From Apium graveolens (lineage: Eukaryota; Streptophyta; Magnoliopsida; Apiales; Apiaceae), in assembly GCF_009905375.1 (NCBI RefSeq), contig NC_133653.1, positions 53,647,704 to 53,711,703 on the forward strand: a stretch of 64,000 nt of DNA, given 5' to 3'. The position numbers and the translations under genes are program-made. Below the pieces are notes generated by a model. That model searched no databases. It was not told where the DNA came from and worked only from the letters and a program-made list of their open reading frames with translations. This document shows, in pieces, positions 50,498-61,863 of this stretch. The stretch's first letter is position 1. Each line of letters begins with the position of its first letter.

Positions 50498-51745
50498 TCA
50501 GACAGCATCCTGAACAGTCATATTGAAGGTCCTAGCGGCTGGAGGTCGGTTAGATGCAGCTCTACTCATTCCTGAGGCTGGGGGCTTCAACATTGGGCAA
50601 TCCCGCTTCATGTGTCCTACCTTCCCACATTGGAAACACGTTACTTTGGGTCGGGTGCAACTGTTGGCAAGGTGCCCGATTTGGTCACACAGGTAACATC
50701 TCAGAGGGGCTCCTGTCTGGTTACACACTCCAAGGTGCCTCTTCTTATAGGTTTGACATTCTGGTATTGGGGCACGTGGTTGGCTATGAAATGTTTCCCT
50801 AGATTGTCCGCCGCCCTGGCCAACGCTCTCACTTGGGGCCTTTCTGAATCCGGGGCCTCTTGCAGATTGGGACACCGCTCCCCTGATGAACCTACTTGGA
50901 AGGCTCCTATTTCCGGTTCCTATTCCTTGGCTTCCTATCTTCCTCTTCCAATTCTTCTTTTCTTTCACAGTCTGCTCACTACCAGCTTCAACAATCGAGG
51001 CTTTCTGTACTAAGGTGGCATAGTCTGTCAGTTCTAACACTGCTACTCGGTTCTGTATCCATTATTTCAGACCAAGCTAGAACCTTCGCGCTTTCTTTTC
51101 TTCGGTATTCACAAACTCAGGCACAAATCTAGACAACTCAGTAAATTTGGCCTCATATTCTGCCACGGTCATCTTATCCTGTTTCAACTCTAGAAACCTA
51201 ATCTCCATCTGGGTTTCCATAAACCTAGGGAAGTACTTGTCTAAGAACAGTCGGGTAAATCTATCCCATGGGATCACAACATCAGTTTCTAGGTTTCGTT
51301 TGGACTCCCACCAATAGTTAGCTTCTCCTTTCAACATGTAAGAAGCGAAAATGGTCTTATGTCGTTGCTCAACTCCTAGTATCTCGAAGGACTTTTCTAT
51401 CTTTTTGAGCCAGGCCTGTGCTTCAACGGGGTCAGCAGATCCTAGAAACTCTGGGGGTTTGAGGGACTTGAAGGCTCTAAAGACAGTAGCTGCAGTCTGT
51501 TGGGCAGCAGGGGGCTGTGATGGAATAGGCTATTGGTTCAGATTTGCTCTCAGCAGTTCCATAAATTCATTTACGGGGTTCCCTCCCTGATGGGTATCCT
51601 CAGCCTCTTCTTCTACATATTCTTCCTCATCATATTCATTATAGTCTATGTCTTCTTCACTTTCCTCATTTACTACTGGGTCACCTCATTGTTGGTTAAC
51701 AGACTCTGCGGGCTGTGCCCTGGTTCCTCTTCTACGGGGTGGCAT
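50498..51745 (-). pseudogene. Element B gag, several nonsense codons
   Basis: Gag starts at ATG 51745 with MPPRRRGT, as in Tekay elements. The capsid part includes YMLKGEANYWWESKR and FLELKQDKMTVAEYEAKF. Two CCHC knuckles, CYLCDQIGHLANSC and CFQCGKVGHMKRDC, lie near 50680 and 50620, separated by 7 residues. Stops occur near 51686 (TGA), 51530 (TAG), 51077 and 51060, and gag meets the protease frame at a TGA near 50500. Confidence 0.88.
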
Positions 51746-52106
51746 TATTCTGATAAGGAAAATTGGTCACATGATTATGACAGTTAAGTTATTTTATTCA
51801 TATATACGCATGTCATTTATTACTTAACAGGTTTTATAAAGTGCATTAATATAGACATCAATTCTTTAATAACTGCTTAGATATATATTCATAAGATCTC
51901 CCAATTATATCTTGGGGATGAAACAACTAGCCGAGTTCATACATGCCTGATTACAATCTATCACTGCTAGTTCTAAATACTGAAAGGAAAATACATAAGC
52001 CGTGTACCCTGAAAGGCTAGGAACGCTATCTACTACTAGCAATCCTATCAAAATTGGTGACAAGTCACTCAGCCCTTTTCAAGGTCTACATCTAGTCACT
52101 AATCTC

Positions 52107-52775
52107 TCAGTCACTATCACTGCGAGTGAGGTCACGCACCCTCCTCATCGCTCCTGCAATCATCATCTCTGCATCGACTACCGGGATGTATCCTTCCACT
52201 GATGTCATCCTCATCCGAACCCTGGTATAGAGCTCGATCCCATCGATCTCTCTACGAGCTATGGCTTGGGAAGCAGCTCTGAAATCTCCGGGGTATCCTA
52301 GTCGGGTAGGTCTCTCAGCTGTCAGTGCCTGGTGTAACTCAGCAATGCGGGCAGACGCCGCCGTGATCTCAGCGTTAAGCTGACTCACTACCCAGTCGTG
52401 TACGGCTACATGCATGGTCGCCGGTGGTGGTAGAGGTGAGTCTGGGTCGCTAGAGGATATGTTATGGACCTCATGGAACTGTGCTCGTATCGCCTCATCA
52501 TCATCATCCGTATAGGACATAGGGCTCTGGATCCTTGGGGGTGGTGTAGGAGAGCGAATAGCCTGGTGTGGGTACATCTCTACATCTCTCCATACTATGC
52601 CATTAGCTACGGGGACAGGAAGCTCAGTCTCCTCCTCTAGGACATCCTCAGTAGGGTCATCGTCTGAATCATCAATGGGTGGGCTCTCTGGCTCGGGAAT
52701 AGGGTTATGCTCAGGAATCATCAAATCATCAACAGGGTCAACCTCTCTCCTAGGTTTCACTACTATCTGACACAA
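52107..52775 (-). CDS. Open frame of unknown function in the element B leader, ahead of gag
   Basis: An uninterrupted 222-codon frame lies in sense orientation between the primer binding site and gag. The first ATG in it is at 52721 (MIPEHNPIPEPE), giving 204 residues. The start at 52775 would use TTG. The product is Pro/Asp/Glu-rich at its N-terminus, then has a likely helical stretch (SQLNAEITAASARIAELHQALTAERP), and ends RDLTRSDSD. I recognise no domain. Element D, of the same superfamily, has only a 160-bp leader and no such frame. The frame is open although every other gene of B carries stops. It could be a spurious frame, or an accessory protein like the ORF1 of Ogre/Tat elements, with which I see no clear similarity. 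Confidence 0.45.
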   Translation of the reverse strand: MCQIVVKPRREVDPVDDLMIPEHNPIPEPESPPIDDSDDDPTEDVLEEETELPVPVANGIVWRDVEMYPHQAIRSPTPPPRIQSPMSYTDDDDEAIRAQFHEVHNISSSDPDSPLPPPATMHVAVHDWVVSQLNAEITAASARIAELHQALTAERPTRLGYPGDFRAASQAIARREIDGIELYTRVRMRMTSVEGYIPVVDAEMMIAGAMRRVRDLTRSDSD

Positions 52776-52941
52776 TAGGCAAGGTGTTACTAACTTAGAG
52801 TTGGAATTCCCTTAAGGGTAAAACAGTCAAGACTACCCGTGTAGCCCGACGACGAACTCGACTTGAGCTCTAATTGATTGTTTTATTATTCTTAGGTCTA
52901 CATATTTTATATCCTATCGTTTCCAAGATTTGATAACCTAA

Positions 52942-52954
52942 GGCTCTGATACAA
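52942..52954 (-). other. Element B primer binding site
   Basis: TTGTATCAGAGCC on the - strand, four bases from the 5' LTR, matches the initiator tRNA-Met site with one change. Confidence 0.9.
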
Positions 52955-52958
52955 TTTC

Positions 52959-55900
52959 TGTGGCGCCCCAAAACCCGGGGTCAGGAGTCTCGGAAGCCAC
53001 GCTATCTAAACTCACACAACTCACACTACAATATATAAATACTCACGCTTCACGACCCCACACTTAACACACACACACTACAGGTTATTGTCTTGGAAAC
53101 GAACCATCATTACTAGAGAAATTTTATTACAACCCAGATGTAATTAGTCTTACCGGGGGTGACCTTTAAGTAAGGTTAATCCGCCGACCGAATATACGTT
53201 TCTTATTTCTTATTTTACATAAACCATACTTATAAATAAGCCGAACTATAAACAACTAAAAACTAATCCAGCTTATTCCGACTACCTGAGGTACTGCACC
53301 AAACAATCTACAGAACAACTGGCCATTTCCTACCCGTTTCCTGGCTGTGGTTCTCATGGCAAGCATCTTGATTCACTTTTGTGTTGTGTCAATTTAAGAA
53401 AACAAGTGTGAGCTAAGATGCTCAGCATAATAATGTACAGTATGAAAATGACTGTATAATAACATCATATATTATATATATGTTTTATTTAAAAGTAGAT
53501 TTCTCGGTGTCCCACACCTTCTTATGAGAACAATTCTTTTAAGGGGTTTTTATAACCTGCGAATACCTTAATAGTAATCCCAGCACCTAGGCTTGGGTTA
53601 CGGTATTGCATATCAAATCCAATTGGAAGATTTTGGACATCTCACAGGAGCCACCGCATACGATGATCAGTCATCCTACGGAAAGTAACCTTCTTTACTA
53701 GTAAAAGGACGAATACCGTCATCTCTCGGGTATCACCCTGGCCGCATTCGGGCTACGTGTCCCATTTTTGGGTATACACATACTTCACAAGTTCCTGAGT
53801 ACACAAAGTACCTTCGCCTGCGGTACCTTTGGTAGCCCATCCAGCACACGTAGTACCAGAGTCTACCCCTCCATTGTCCTTCAACAGAATTCTATCAATC
53901 TCGGGAACTTGAACCACATCGAAGTTCCCCAAGCATTTTGCTTGTTGATAGAGATAGTTTATCTTTTTAAAATATAAGTGTATATATATGTATATACGTA
54001 CTTCCGAGAATTTCGGAGGAAGTACTAGGGATGTGAGTTGACCGTTGTCAACAGATAATTAATAAGGGGAAAAGTTTCTTCTTGAAACTATATTCAATAT
54101 AATAATAAGTCGGGATAATATTCACCGACGATCTGAAATTATTCGAATGATACTTCTAAATCAGAAGGTATATCAGGATCTATGATCTTTCAATCAATAA
54201 CCATCCTTTAATAATTAATCATTACTTAGATAGTAATCTATAAATAATTAAATGATAATTGATACTAATCATACCTCGAATGGGATATTCTTTAAAAGAT
54301 TTATTTAAATAATATTCCTCAACTAGTTTGTATTTTAATAATCTGTAATGATTAATCGGGTTTGAAATAAATAAACGTTGAAGTATACTACTCCTATAAT
54401 AAAGGAATACGTATATAATATTTAATATCCGAATCAATAAAATATAGTTGAGGGAATATGCTCGTTAGGAAATCGTTTTAAAAGTTCGATGTATTTTATT
54501 GTTTCGTAAGTGGACGATGAGTCCCTTTAAAACGTACGATTATGGACTTATATCCGTCCTATAATATCTCCAGAATGATTCCCGGGTTTTATCTTAAATC
54601 CCGACCGACCCTCGGTCTTCTATCATACATTACGCTTAAAGCAAAATAACATTTCACGATATATACTTATCGTACAACATCGCTATATCATGCGAAAATT
54701 CAAAACTACGTATCATGGCAAACATGGTATTTATGCGATGATAGTAAAACAATCCTTTCACAACACAACAGTAAAATGGAGTTGGGTTTGTAAACTTGCC
54801 TGGGTATCTCGAGGTGGAGGATGCTCTAGGTTCCGCTCGAAAATCTATAACCATAAACACATTTTATTTCGTTAGGTTCCGTCCTAATTCACGGTAACTC
54901 GCACTCATGCGCTACTCATTATACACCCTCTCAACTCATACTACCCTTAACATTTCTTTTAAGTCATAAACACTTTATGGTCAATTCATTTCCCTAAGTA
55001 TCTTGAGTTCATTCTCATTATCGTTGTCGACTCCGCTTAAGGATTCTTACGGTTTCTACTCGCGCGGTCTCGGCTCCGACATTTTTATAAAATTTAGAAA
55101 TCATTATTTTCACTTGATATTTTTATGACAGTTAGGAAACTCCACATGTTACTCTCTGTAAAAATTTCAGGATTTATGAATACTTTTAAGTCTATCCTTT
55201 ATATTTTCAAAGTTCGTGATTCGTAGCAGTTTTTGTCGCGTAAAACACTTTTACTAAAACGATCATAACTTTTGATCCGTAAATCGGAATTAAGCGATTC
55301 AAGCGCCTAAACAATCCTTATAACATTTTATATCTTAAAAAAAGGTTATTTCTCCAGAATCTACAGTTTACAACTTCGAAACTTTCTGCAGAAACTTAAA
55401 GGTACGGTTTGTTGTTTTTAACGAAGTTACGTTTACGATCGAGGTTTCGTTTATGCCTTAACTATCAACACAACCACCAACAATCATCATATCATCATCA
55501 ACACACAAAATCCTCTCAATAAAATCATGTTCTTGAGGCAACAACAACCAACCTTAAATCTACTTAACTTAATCATCAAGATTTCATAAACAACACTTAG
55601 TAAGCTAGGTTTACTAACACCCACTAAATGGATCTTAAACATGAACCTTAAATAAAGCTAGGCCAAAGATTTTTACCTTTCTTGAAACTTGAGATGTGTT
55701 CTTGAGGATGGTGGAGGCTTGGAAGTGCTTGTTGTGATTTTTGGAACCTAAAACCACCATTAAAATCAAGAAACCAAAGAGAGGTTACTATTCACACTAT
55801 TCACTAGCGAGTTTCTTGAATTTATTCCACCCATCAAACCTTGATAAAAAGAGATGAAAGATTTTTCTTACCTTATTTTAGTTGCTAGGAGGCTTGGGAA

Positions 55901-56685
55901 ATAATTGTGGGATTTTACAAGAACTAGAGCTTGGAGTTTTGAATTGCAATTTCCTTCTTTTCCTTCAAATAGCCGAATGGAAGAAAAAATGGGGGTGGGG
56001 GGGGGGGGTATTTATAGCACTTGGTTGCTTCTCTTGGATGAATTCTAGGTTGCTTCTTGGAAGGTGACTTGATATCTTTGCAAGTTGATCTTTATTCTTC
56101 CTAGGATAGCTTAGGTTTATTCCTTGTCTCCAAATCCATGGACAAATCTTTGTAGCTTGCTAGCTTACAAGCTAAACTACAAGGTTAGCTCATTAGCACA
56201 CTATTTGCTAGCTAGCTTGGTCATCCTAGGGTTAGATTACTATTTGATGAAGTAACCATGGTTAATTCCTTACCATGGTTTAGTTAGTGCGTTACGTTTA
56301 ATTAATCGTTTACGCGTTCGCTCGGTTACTTAAACGTTCTCCGCACTACTTATTCGTAAATGGTTCGCAATGTAATTGTTTTCGTTTCTATTCCTTATAT
56401 TTTTATTTATCCTAATTAAATATAAATCCGTAGGATTTTAATCTCGTAATTATATTGTGATTCCCGTAGTCCTTGATAAGTCGTAATTACGGTCATTTTT
56501 CAAAGTTCGTTTTCTTCGAAAACTAATAGCGTTTACATACACTCATTTGGTACGTATAGTCGTAATATCTATTCCGAAACTCATTTTCTTATGCACTATA
56601 TAGTGTGGGCTCAAAAGTTTTCCCATCTGTCAGGGTTACTATTCATTAAACATTTTACAGGGTCTCAAAAATTTGAGTTATTACA
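52959..56685 (-). repeat. Element B 5' LTR (3727 bp)
   Basis: It is a copy of 43404-47119. The copies differ by scattered substitutions, a longer poly-G run at about 55990-56009 and a small insertion near 55909. No gene is visible. Confidence 0.95.
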
Positions 56686-56690
56686 GACAT

Positions 56691-57441
56691 GATTTGGAAA
56701 TTTTGAATCTACAAAGCCTGGAGGTTGTTCAACATAGACCTCTTCTACCAATTCTCCATTAAGAAAAGCACTTTTCACATCCATTTGAAAGACTTTAAAC
56801 TTTTTGTGAGCAGCATAAGCCAAAAAGATCCTTATGGCTTCTAATCTAGCAACTGGTGAAAATGTAGCCTTTAGCAACCACCCTTGCTTTATTCCTTGTA
56901 ATTATGTCATCACTATCAGTTTTGTTTCTGAACACCCATTTTGTGCCAACAACTGATCTGTTCTTTGTCTTGGCACTAGGGTCCAGACTTTATTTCTTTT
57001 AAATTCATTTAACTCTTCCTGCATTGTTTGCACCTAATCAACATCTTGAAGAACTTCTTCCACTTTCTTTGGTTCAGTCTGAGATAGAAAAGAATGATAG
57101 AGACATTCATTTGATGTTACAGTTCTAGTTCTGACACCTGCTTCAGGATCTCCAATAATTAAGTCAGGTGTATGTGATTTGGTCCAATTCCTTGCAGATT
57201 GAAGTTGACTTCTAGAAATGGATCCTCCCCCATTATCCATGCCGTCTCCATCAACATTTTCTGATGCTCCCCATGTAGTTATGCTCTCTGAGACTTCAGA
57301 GTTTGACTTGGATCCTTCATGATTTGAAGTATCAGAGCATCCAGAATTATCAGAATTTGGCTCATCAATACTAGGTGAATCAGAACTTCCTGATGCTTCT
57401 TGAGAGTCTTGAGATGTGGTAGGATCTTCTGCTTGCTCCCC
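56691..57441 (-). pseudogene. Element A linker and reverse transcriptase N-terminal part
   Basis: After a Ser/Asp/Glu-rich linker the RT start is recognisable (TPDLIIGDPEAGVRTR, NECLYHSFLSQTEPKK). A TAG at 57034 stands where Trp is usual. A short deletion near 56868-56900 removes the GYSQ.GIDYDET block. The rest ([40 protein letters not shown]) runs up to the insertion point of element B. Confidence 0.9.
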
Positions 57442-58668
57442 CTAGATAGGTGCATTTTCCTTTGGAGTTGTTACCACAGATTCAATGACATCAGTACTTA
57501 CAGGTTCAGAGTTTAAGTCATCAGAATTTACAGAATCAGAATTTAAGTCTTCATTTTCAAATCTCAACTGATCGTGATCATTGAAATCTTCAAGTTCAGT
57601 AATCTTTTTATCATCAAAAGATACATTGATAGATTCCATGACAACCCTTGTTCTTAAATTGTAGACTCTAAAGGCTTTTATGGAAAGTGGATATCCAACA
57701 AAAATTCCTTCATCAACTTTTAGATCAAATTTTGACAGCTGTTCAGGATGAGTCTTAAGAACAAAACACTTACATCCAAATACATGAAAGTATTTCATAT
57801 TTGGCTTCTTTTTCTTCACCATCTCATATGGTGTTTTTCCATGCTTGTTTATGAGTGTTGCATTCTGTGTAAAACATACAGTCTGCACAACTTCAGCCCA
57901 AAAGTAGGTTGGTAGCTTTGCTTCATCAAGCATAGTTCGTGCAGCTTCAATGAGAGTCATGTTCTTTCTTTCTACAACTCCATTTTGCTGTGGAGTTCCA
58001 GGTGCAGAAAATTCCTGTCTGATTCCATGCTCTTTGCAGAACTCTTCCATGATTGAATTGTTGAACTCAGTGCCATTATCACTTCTTATAATTTTAACAG
58101 AATCTTTGACCAACTTATCCAGCTGTCTGACATGATCAGTTAGAGTAAATGCAGTTTCATTCTTCTTGTGCAAGAAGTACACCTAAGTGTATCTTGTGAA
58201 CTCATCCACTATAACCATAACATATGTCTTCTTTGCAATAGACATGACATTAACTGGACCAAATAGATCAACATGCAGTAGGTGATAAGGCTCAAGAATT
58301 GATGACTCAGTTTTGCTCTTGAAAGAAGATTTTCTTTGTTTTGCCTTTTGACATGAATCACAAAGACCATCAAGAGTAAATACTGATTTTGACAATCCTC
58401 TCACAAGATCTTTCTTTACAAGCTCATTTATGTTGTTGAAGTTTAAATGAGAGAGTTTTTTATGCCAATTCCAGCTTTCTTCAATTGATGCTCTACTCAA
58501 CAGACAGATTACAGAACCATCAGAACTTGTTGAAAGTCTGGCTTCATAAATGTTACCATGCCTGTATCCTTTCAGAACCACTTTTCCTGTAGAATTTCTT
58601 ACAACTTCACAGTGTTCTTCAAAGAAATCCACATGATAAACTCTGTTACAGATTTGACTCACACTCAC
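57442..58668 (-). pseudogene. Element A integrase
   Basis: The zinc-binding part (WHKKLSHLNFNNINELVKK ... CDSCQKAKQRK) and all three catalytic positions are visible: HVDLFGPV, IRSDNGTEFNN and the NGVVERKN glutamate. A TAG at 58183-58185 replaces the Trp of the usual RYTWVYF motif, and another TAG at 57442 follows. Without these stops the domain looks complete. Confidence 0.92.
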
Positions 58669-59713
58669 CAGATTTTGTTTAAGTCCTGAGACAAGAGCTA
58701 CTGATTCAATGATGACATTCCCAATATTAATATTTCCATATCACAGAGTTTTTCCCATGTTGCCATCTCCATAAGAAACTCATGGGCTAGCTTTCTCCAC
58801 AAATTCTGAGAGCATGGCTTTATTTACAGTCATATATCCTGAACATCCATTATCCAGTACTAGGATGTTTTTCCTGTTGCCCTGCAATCACAAAGACCAC
58901 TAATGGTTAGTTTTAAGGACCCAGACTTGCTTGGATCCTTTGGCCTTTTTAAGTTTGTTAGCATTTGCAGCAGATTTAATATCAGAATTTATGCTAACAT
59001 GCTTTTTATCAGAACTTATATCAGACTTTGTATCAGACTTTACACTAGAAGGAATTAAAGCAACTTTCTTCAAAGAAGGTTTTATTTGATAATAATCATG
59101 GTACAAACTATGATATTCCTTATAAGTATCAATGGAATGCCAAAAACTACCACAATGAAAACAAGGATTTTGTGGCTTAAACATAATAGACTGACTCTTA
59201 ACTCCTGACTTAGGAGGTAAAAAGTTTATATTCTTATTCTTCCTGCAGAAAGAAGCAAGATGGTTAGAGTTTCCACAATTATAACATTTCTTTCTAGGAG
59301 CATTAGGAATAGGCATATAATTATTGCTTTTATTCACACCTTCATTTCCATTCCTATTTTTCCTAGCTGCCTTAACCTTGTTGACATTCCTTATTTCTTT
59401 CAGCTTATGCTTAAGCTGCTTCTTAGTCATTAAGCATATGTTGACTTCAGCTGGTTTATCCTGTTCTAATTTGTCAGAAGTTGACTTCTCTCTTTTCAGA
59501 ATCAGACTTTACAGTTTTAGCTACAAACTTAACAGGATTTACCTTTGGCTTAACAGTTTGTTTAATAACAATTGGCTCAATTTGTTCAGTTCCTTTTTCA
59601 ATTTTATCATCTCCATAACCTAAGCCCTATTTCCAGTTTCCACTACTTAATAAATTCTGAGTTGTTCTGCCAGAGTTAGTCCAAGTCCTGATAATATCTT
59701 TTTCTTTTTCTAA
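58669..59713 (-). pseudogene. Element A gag-pol junction: extra zinc knuckles and protease
   Basis: A second CCHC knuckle (CYNCGNSNHLASFC, about 59242-59283) and a partial third (CFHCGSFWH) lie in a Lys/Asn-rich segment. The protease follows at about 58740-58880 and reads LDNG at the active site, where copia proteases have DSG or DTG, so Ser/Thr is replaced by Asn. Stops separate it from gag and integrase. Confidence 0.78.
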
Positions 59714-61222
59714 CTAGGTTTTGAAAGATTTATTCAATTTTAGCAATTCATCTCTAACATAAAAAGCATCATCTCTCTCTTTCTGAGTTTGATGGAACAT
59801 AACTAACTCTTTTTCTAAATAATCATCCCTTTTCTTATAAGCAAGATTTTCAGAAGTTAATCTTTCACATGTTAAAGTTTGATCTCTGTAGCTAATAAAC
59901 ATGGTTTTAAGATATAATCTCAACTCAGTAATATCATCAGTATGAAAGGTATAAGTTGTTTGAGGTACCTTTAATTCAGCAGTTTCAGGGCTGCCATCAA
60001 CATTTGCCATTAAAGTATAATCTACCTCATCTTCAGAATCTGAAGAGTCTGTCCAGCTTTTCTTCTTTGTGACAAGTGCCTTGCCTTTGTCACCTTTTCC
60101 TTTCTTGTAGTCAGGATATATGTGGCCTCTTTCACCACAATCGTAGCATTTGACTTTTGAGATATCTCCTCTGTCAGACTTTGCACCTTTGCCTTCAGAT
60201 TTTCTGAAACCTTTCTTATCAGTACTTCCACCTTTCTTGAAAAACTTCTTTCCCCTTCTGAATTTCCTGTAGGCTATCTTTGTGATACCCTTCACCATAA
60301 GAGCACACAATTTCATCATCTCTTCATCATCATCTATTTCAGGTAAACTTTCAGTTTCTGAATCATCATCATCAGAACTTGATGATTCTGAATCAGACTT
60401 TATGATGAGAGCTTTTACTTTGCCTTTCTTTGAGACATCCACTTTGGGGAATTCCTCCTCAGCCTTAAGAGCAACTGTCCTTGACTTTCTCCCTTGTCTC
60501 TTGCTTCTTTGATCCATCTCAAGTTCATAAGTCTTGAGCATACCATAAATTTCATCAAGAGTAGTTTCATCAAGAGCATAGTTGTCTCTTATAATGGTAG
60601 CCTTCAAATCCCAACTTTCAGGAAGAGCTAAAAGGAATTTTAGATTTGAATCTTCAAGATCATATTCCTTGTCCACCAGTGACAGATCATTCAAGAGTTT
60701 GATAAACTTGTCATATAAGTCAGTTAATGACTCATTACTTTTTGAGTCAAAGTGCCTATACTCTTGAGTGAGTATAGTCCTCCTGTTCTTCTTGATTGCA
60801 TCAGTTCCCTGGCATCTTGTCTCCAAAGCATCCCATATCTCCTTTGCAGTCTTGCAATGAATTACCCTGTTTGACATGACATTATCAATGGCACTATGCA
60901 GAAAATGCCTTACCTTTGCATCCCTGGCAATGGATGAGATATCTTCAGCTGTATACTCACTTTTCTCCTTTGGTATGGTCTTTCCTGGATGATCTGCAAC
61001 TACAACAGAGAGCTTGGTTGGCTTATGCGGTCCTTCATTAATTATGTCAAGGTATTCTGGATCTTTAGCTTCCAGAAACATAGCCATCTTCACTTTCCAT
61101 ATGGGGTACTCAGAAGGTCTCAGTATGGGAACCCTAATAGTCTCATATTGACTGTGGATTTGAGTCTTTTGAGTTTCTTCAGTTTTTGCGGGCTTGGTTG
61201 GATTTTCTGCTTCTTCAGACAT
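59714..61222 (-). pseudogene. Element A gag, nearly intact (502 codons)
   Basis: The ATG at 61222 starts MSEEAENPTKPAKTEE. Copia Gag blocks follow: YPIWKVKMAMFLEAKDPEYL, HCKTAKEIWDALE, LTQEYRHFDSKSNESL, and LLALPESWDLKATII. The zinc knuckle near 60150 reads CYDCGERGHIYPDY, so its last Cys is Tyr. The frame then runs through coil-like sequence to a TAG at 59714-59716. This is the longest undamaged frame of element A, and the product would be capsid plus a defective nucleocapsid. Confidence 0.88.
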
Positions 61223-61261
61223 GATTGTTTTGGATCTATACTGTATGTCTGTTAACAGATA

Positions 61262-61274
61262 GGCTCTGATATCA
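61262..61274 (-). other. Element A primer binding site
   Basis: TGATATCAGAGCC on the - strand, two bases from the 5' LTR, matches the initiator tRNA-Met site with one mismatch. Confidence 0.9.
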
Positions 61275-61276
61275 CT

Positions 61277-61858
61277 TGTTAGGTCACACAACACTGTAGA
61301 AGGGGGTTGAATACAGTGTAGAATAAAATCAAATCGATTTCTAACGCAAGTAACAGTAAACAGATATATTCGATATAATAAACTCTATTACAATGGAACT
61401 ATTCTCTCTCAGTGATGAACAAATATCACGAGAGCTTCTAGGTTACAATGTATGATCTTCTCGATAATGATAACACATATAGTGTAAACCTATGTCTGTG
61501 TTTATATAGTACACAGTTACAAGATAACTTCTAATTGATGTGGAATATAATTATGTCTCCTAAAATATATCAATCAGATATCTTATACAATTATTTAAGT
61601 CCTCTAACTCTTTCCATGCATATCTTCTTTTTGTATTAGTCTCGATCTTCTTTCCTGTAAATCAGCTTCCTTCCTTAACTGTTAGTCCTCCAGTACTTAA
61701 GTTCTGATATCCATCTTCTGATAATTTAAGTCATGATATCCTTAAGTTCTGACTTCCAGTAAGTACTGATTCCAGTAAGTACTGATATTTCCTGTTTGTT
61801 AAGATCTGAAAACTAAACATGAAACATATTAGACATGACATCTCAAATATATCTAACA
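61277..61858 (-). repeat. Element A 5' LTR (582 bp)
   Basis: Same ends as 24202-24797. By eye it differs by about 16 substitutions and lacks 14 bases. TTAGT at 61859-61863 repeats the bases that flank the other LTR. Confidence 0.95.
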
Positions 61859-61863
61859 TTAGT

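Larger units (their letters stand above)
43404..56685 (-). mobile_element. Element B: Ty3/gypsy (Tekay-like) element inserted in the RT of element A
   Basis: LTRs at 43404-47119 (3716 bp) and 52959-56685 (3727 bp) are flanked by the 5-base duplication GACAT (43399-43403 and 56686-56690). Internally on the - strand lie a primer site, an unusual leader frame, gag with two CCHC knuckles, protease, RT, RNase H, integrase and a chromodomain-like tail. Order and motifs are Ty3/gypsy. The first 470 bases of the LTRs show about 13 differences by eye. Multiple stops and frameshifts make it defective. Confidence 0.96.
24202..61858 (-). mobile_element. Element A: SIRE/Maximus-like Ty1/copia element, host of two nested insertions
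   Basis: LTRs at 24202-24797 (3') and 61277-61858 (5') are flanked by the 5-base duplication TTAGT (24197-24201 and 61859-61863). A primer binding site, polypurine tract and the copia order gag-protease-integrase-RT-RNase H are present on the - strand, plus a long post-pol frame. Element B (43404-56685) and element C (27228-40387) interrupt it. Without them and their duplicated bases it is about 11.2 kb, a SIRE-like size. The LTRs differ by about 16 substitutions plus one 14-base indel. Many in-frame TAG codons make it inactive. Confidence 0.95.

Noticed and set aside
24202..61858. CRISPR array, origin, operon or bacterial mobile element
   Set aside because: The intron-bearing genes and the LTR retrotransposons show plant nuclear DNA. 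The repeats present are LTRs, tandem duplications or element motifs without regular spacer structure.
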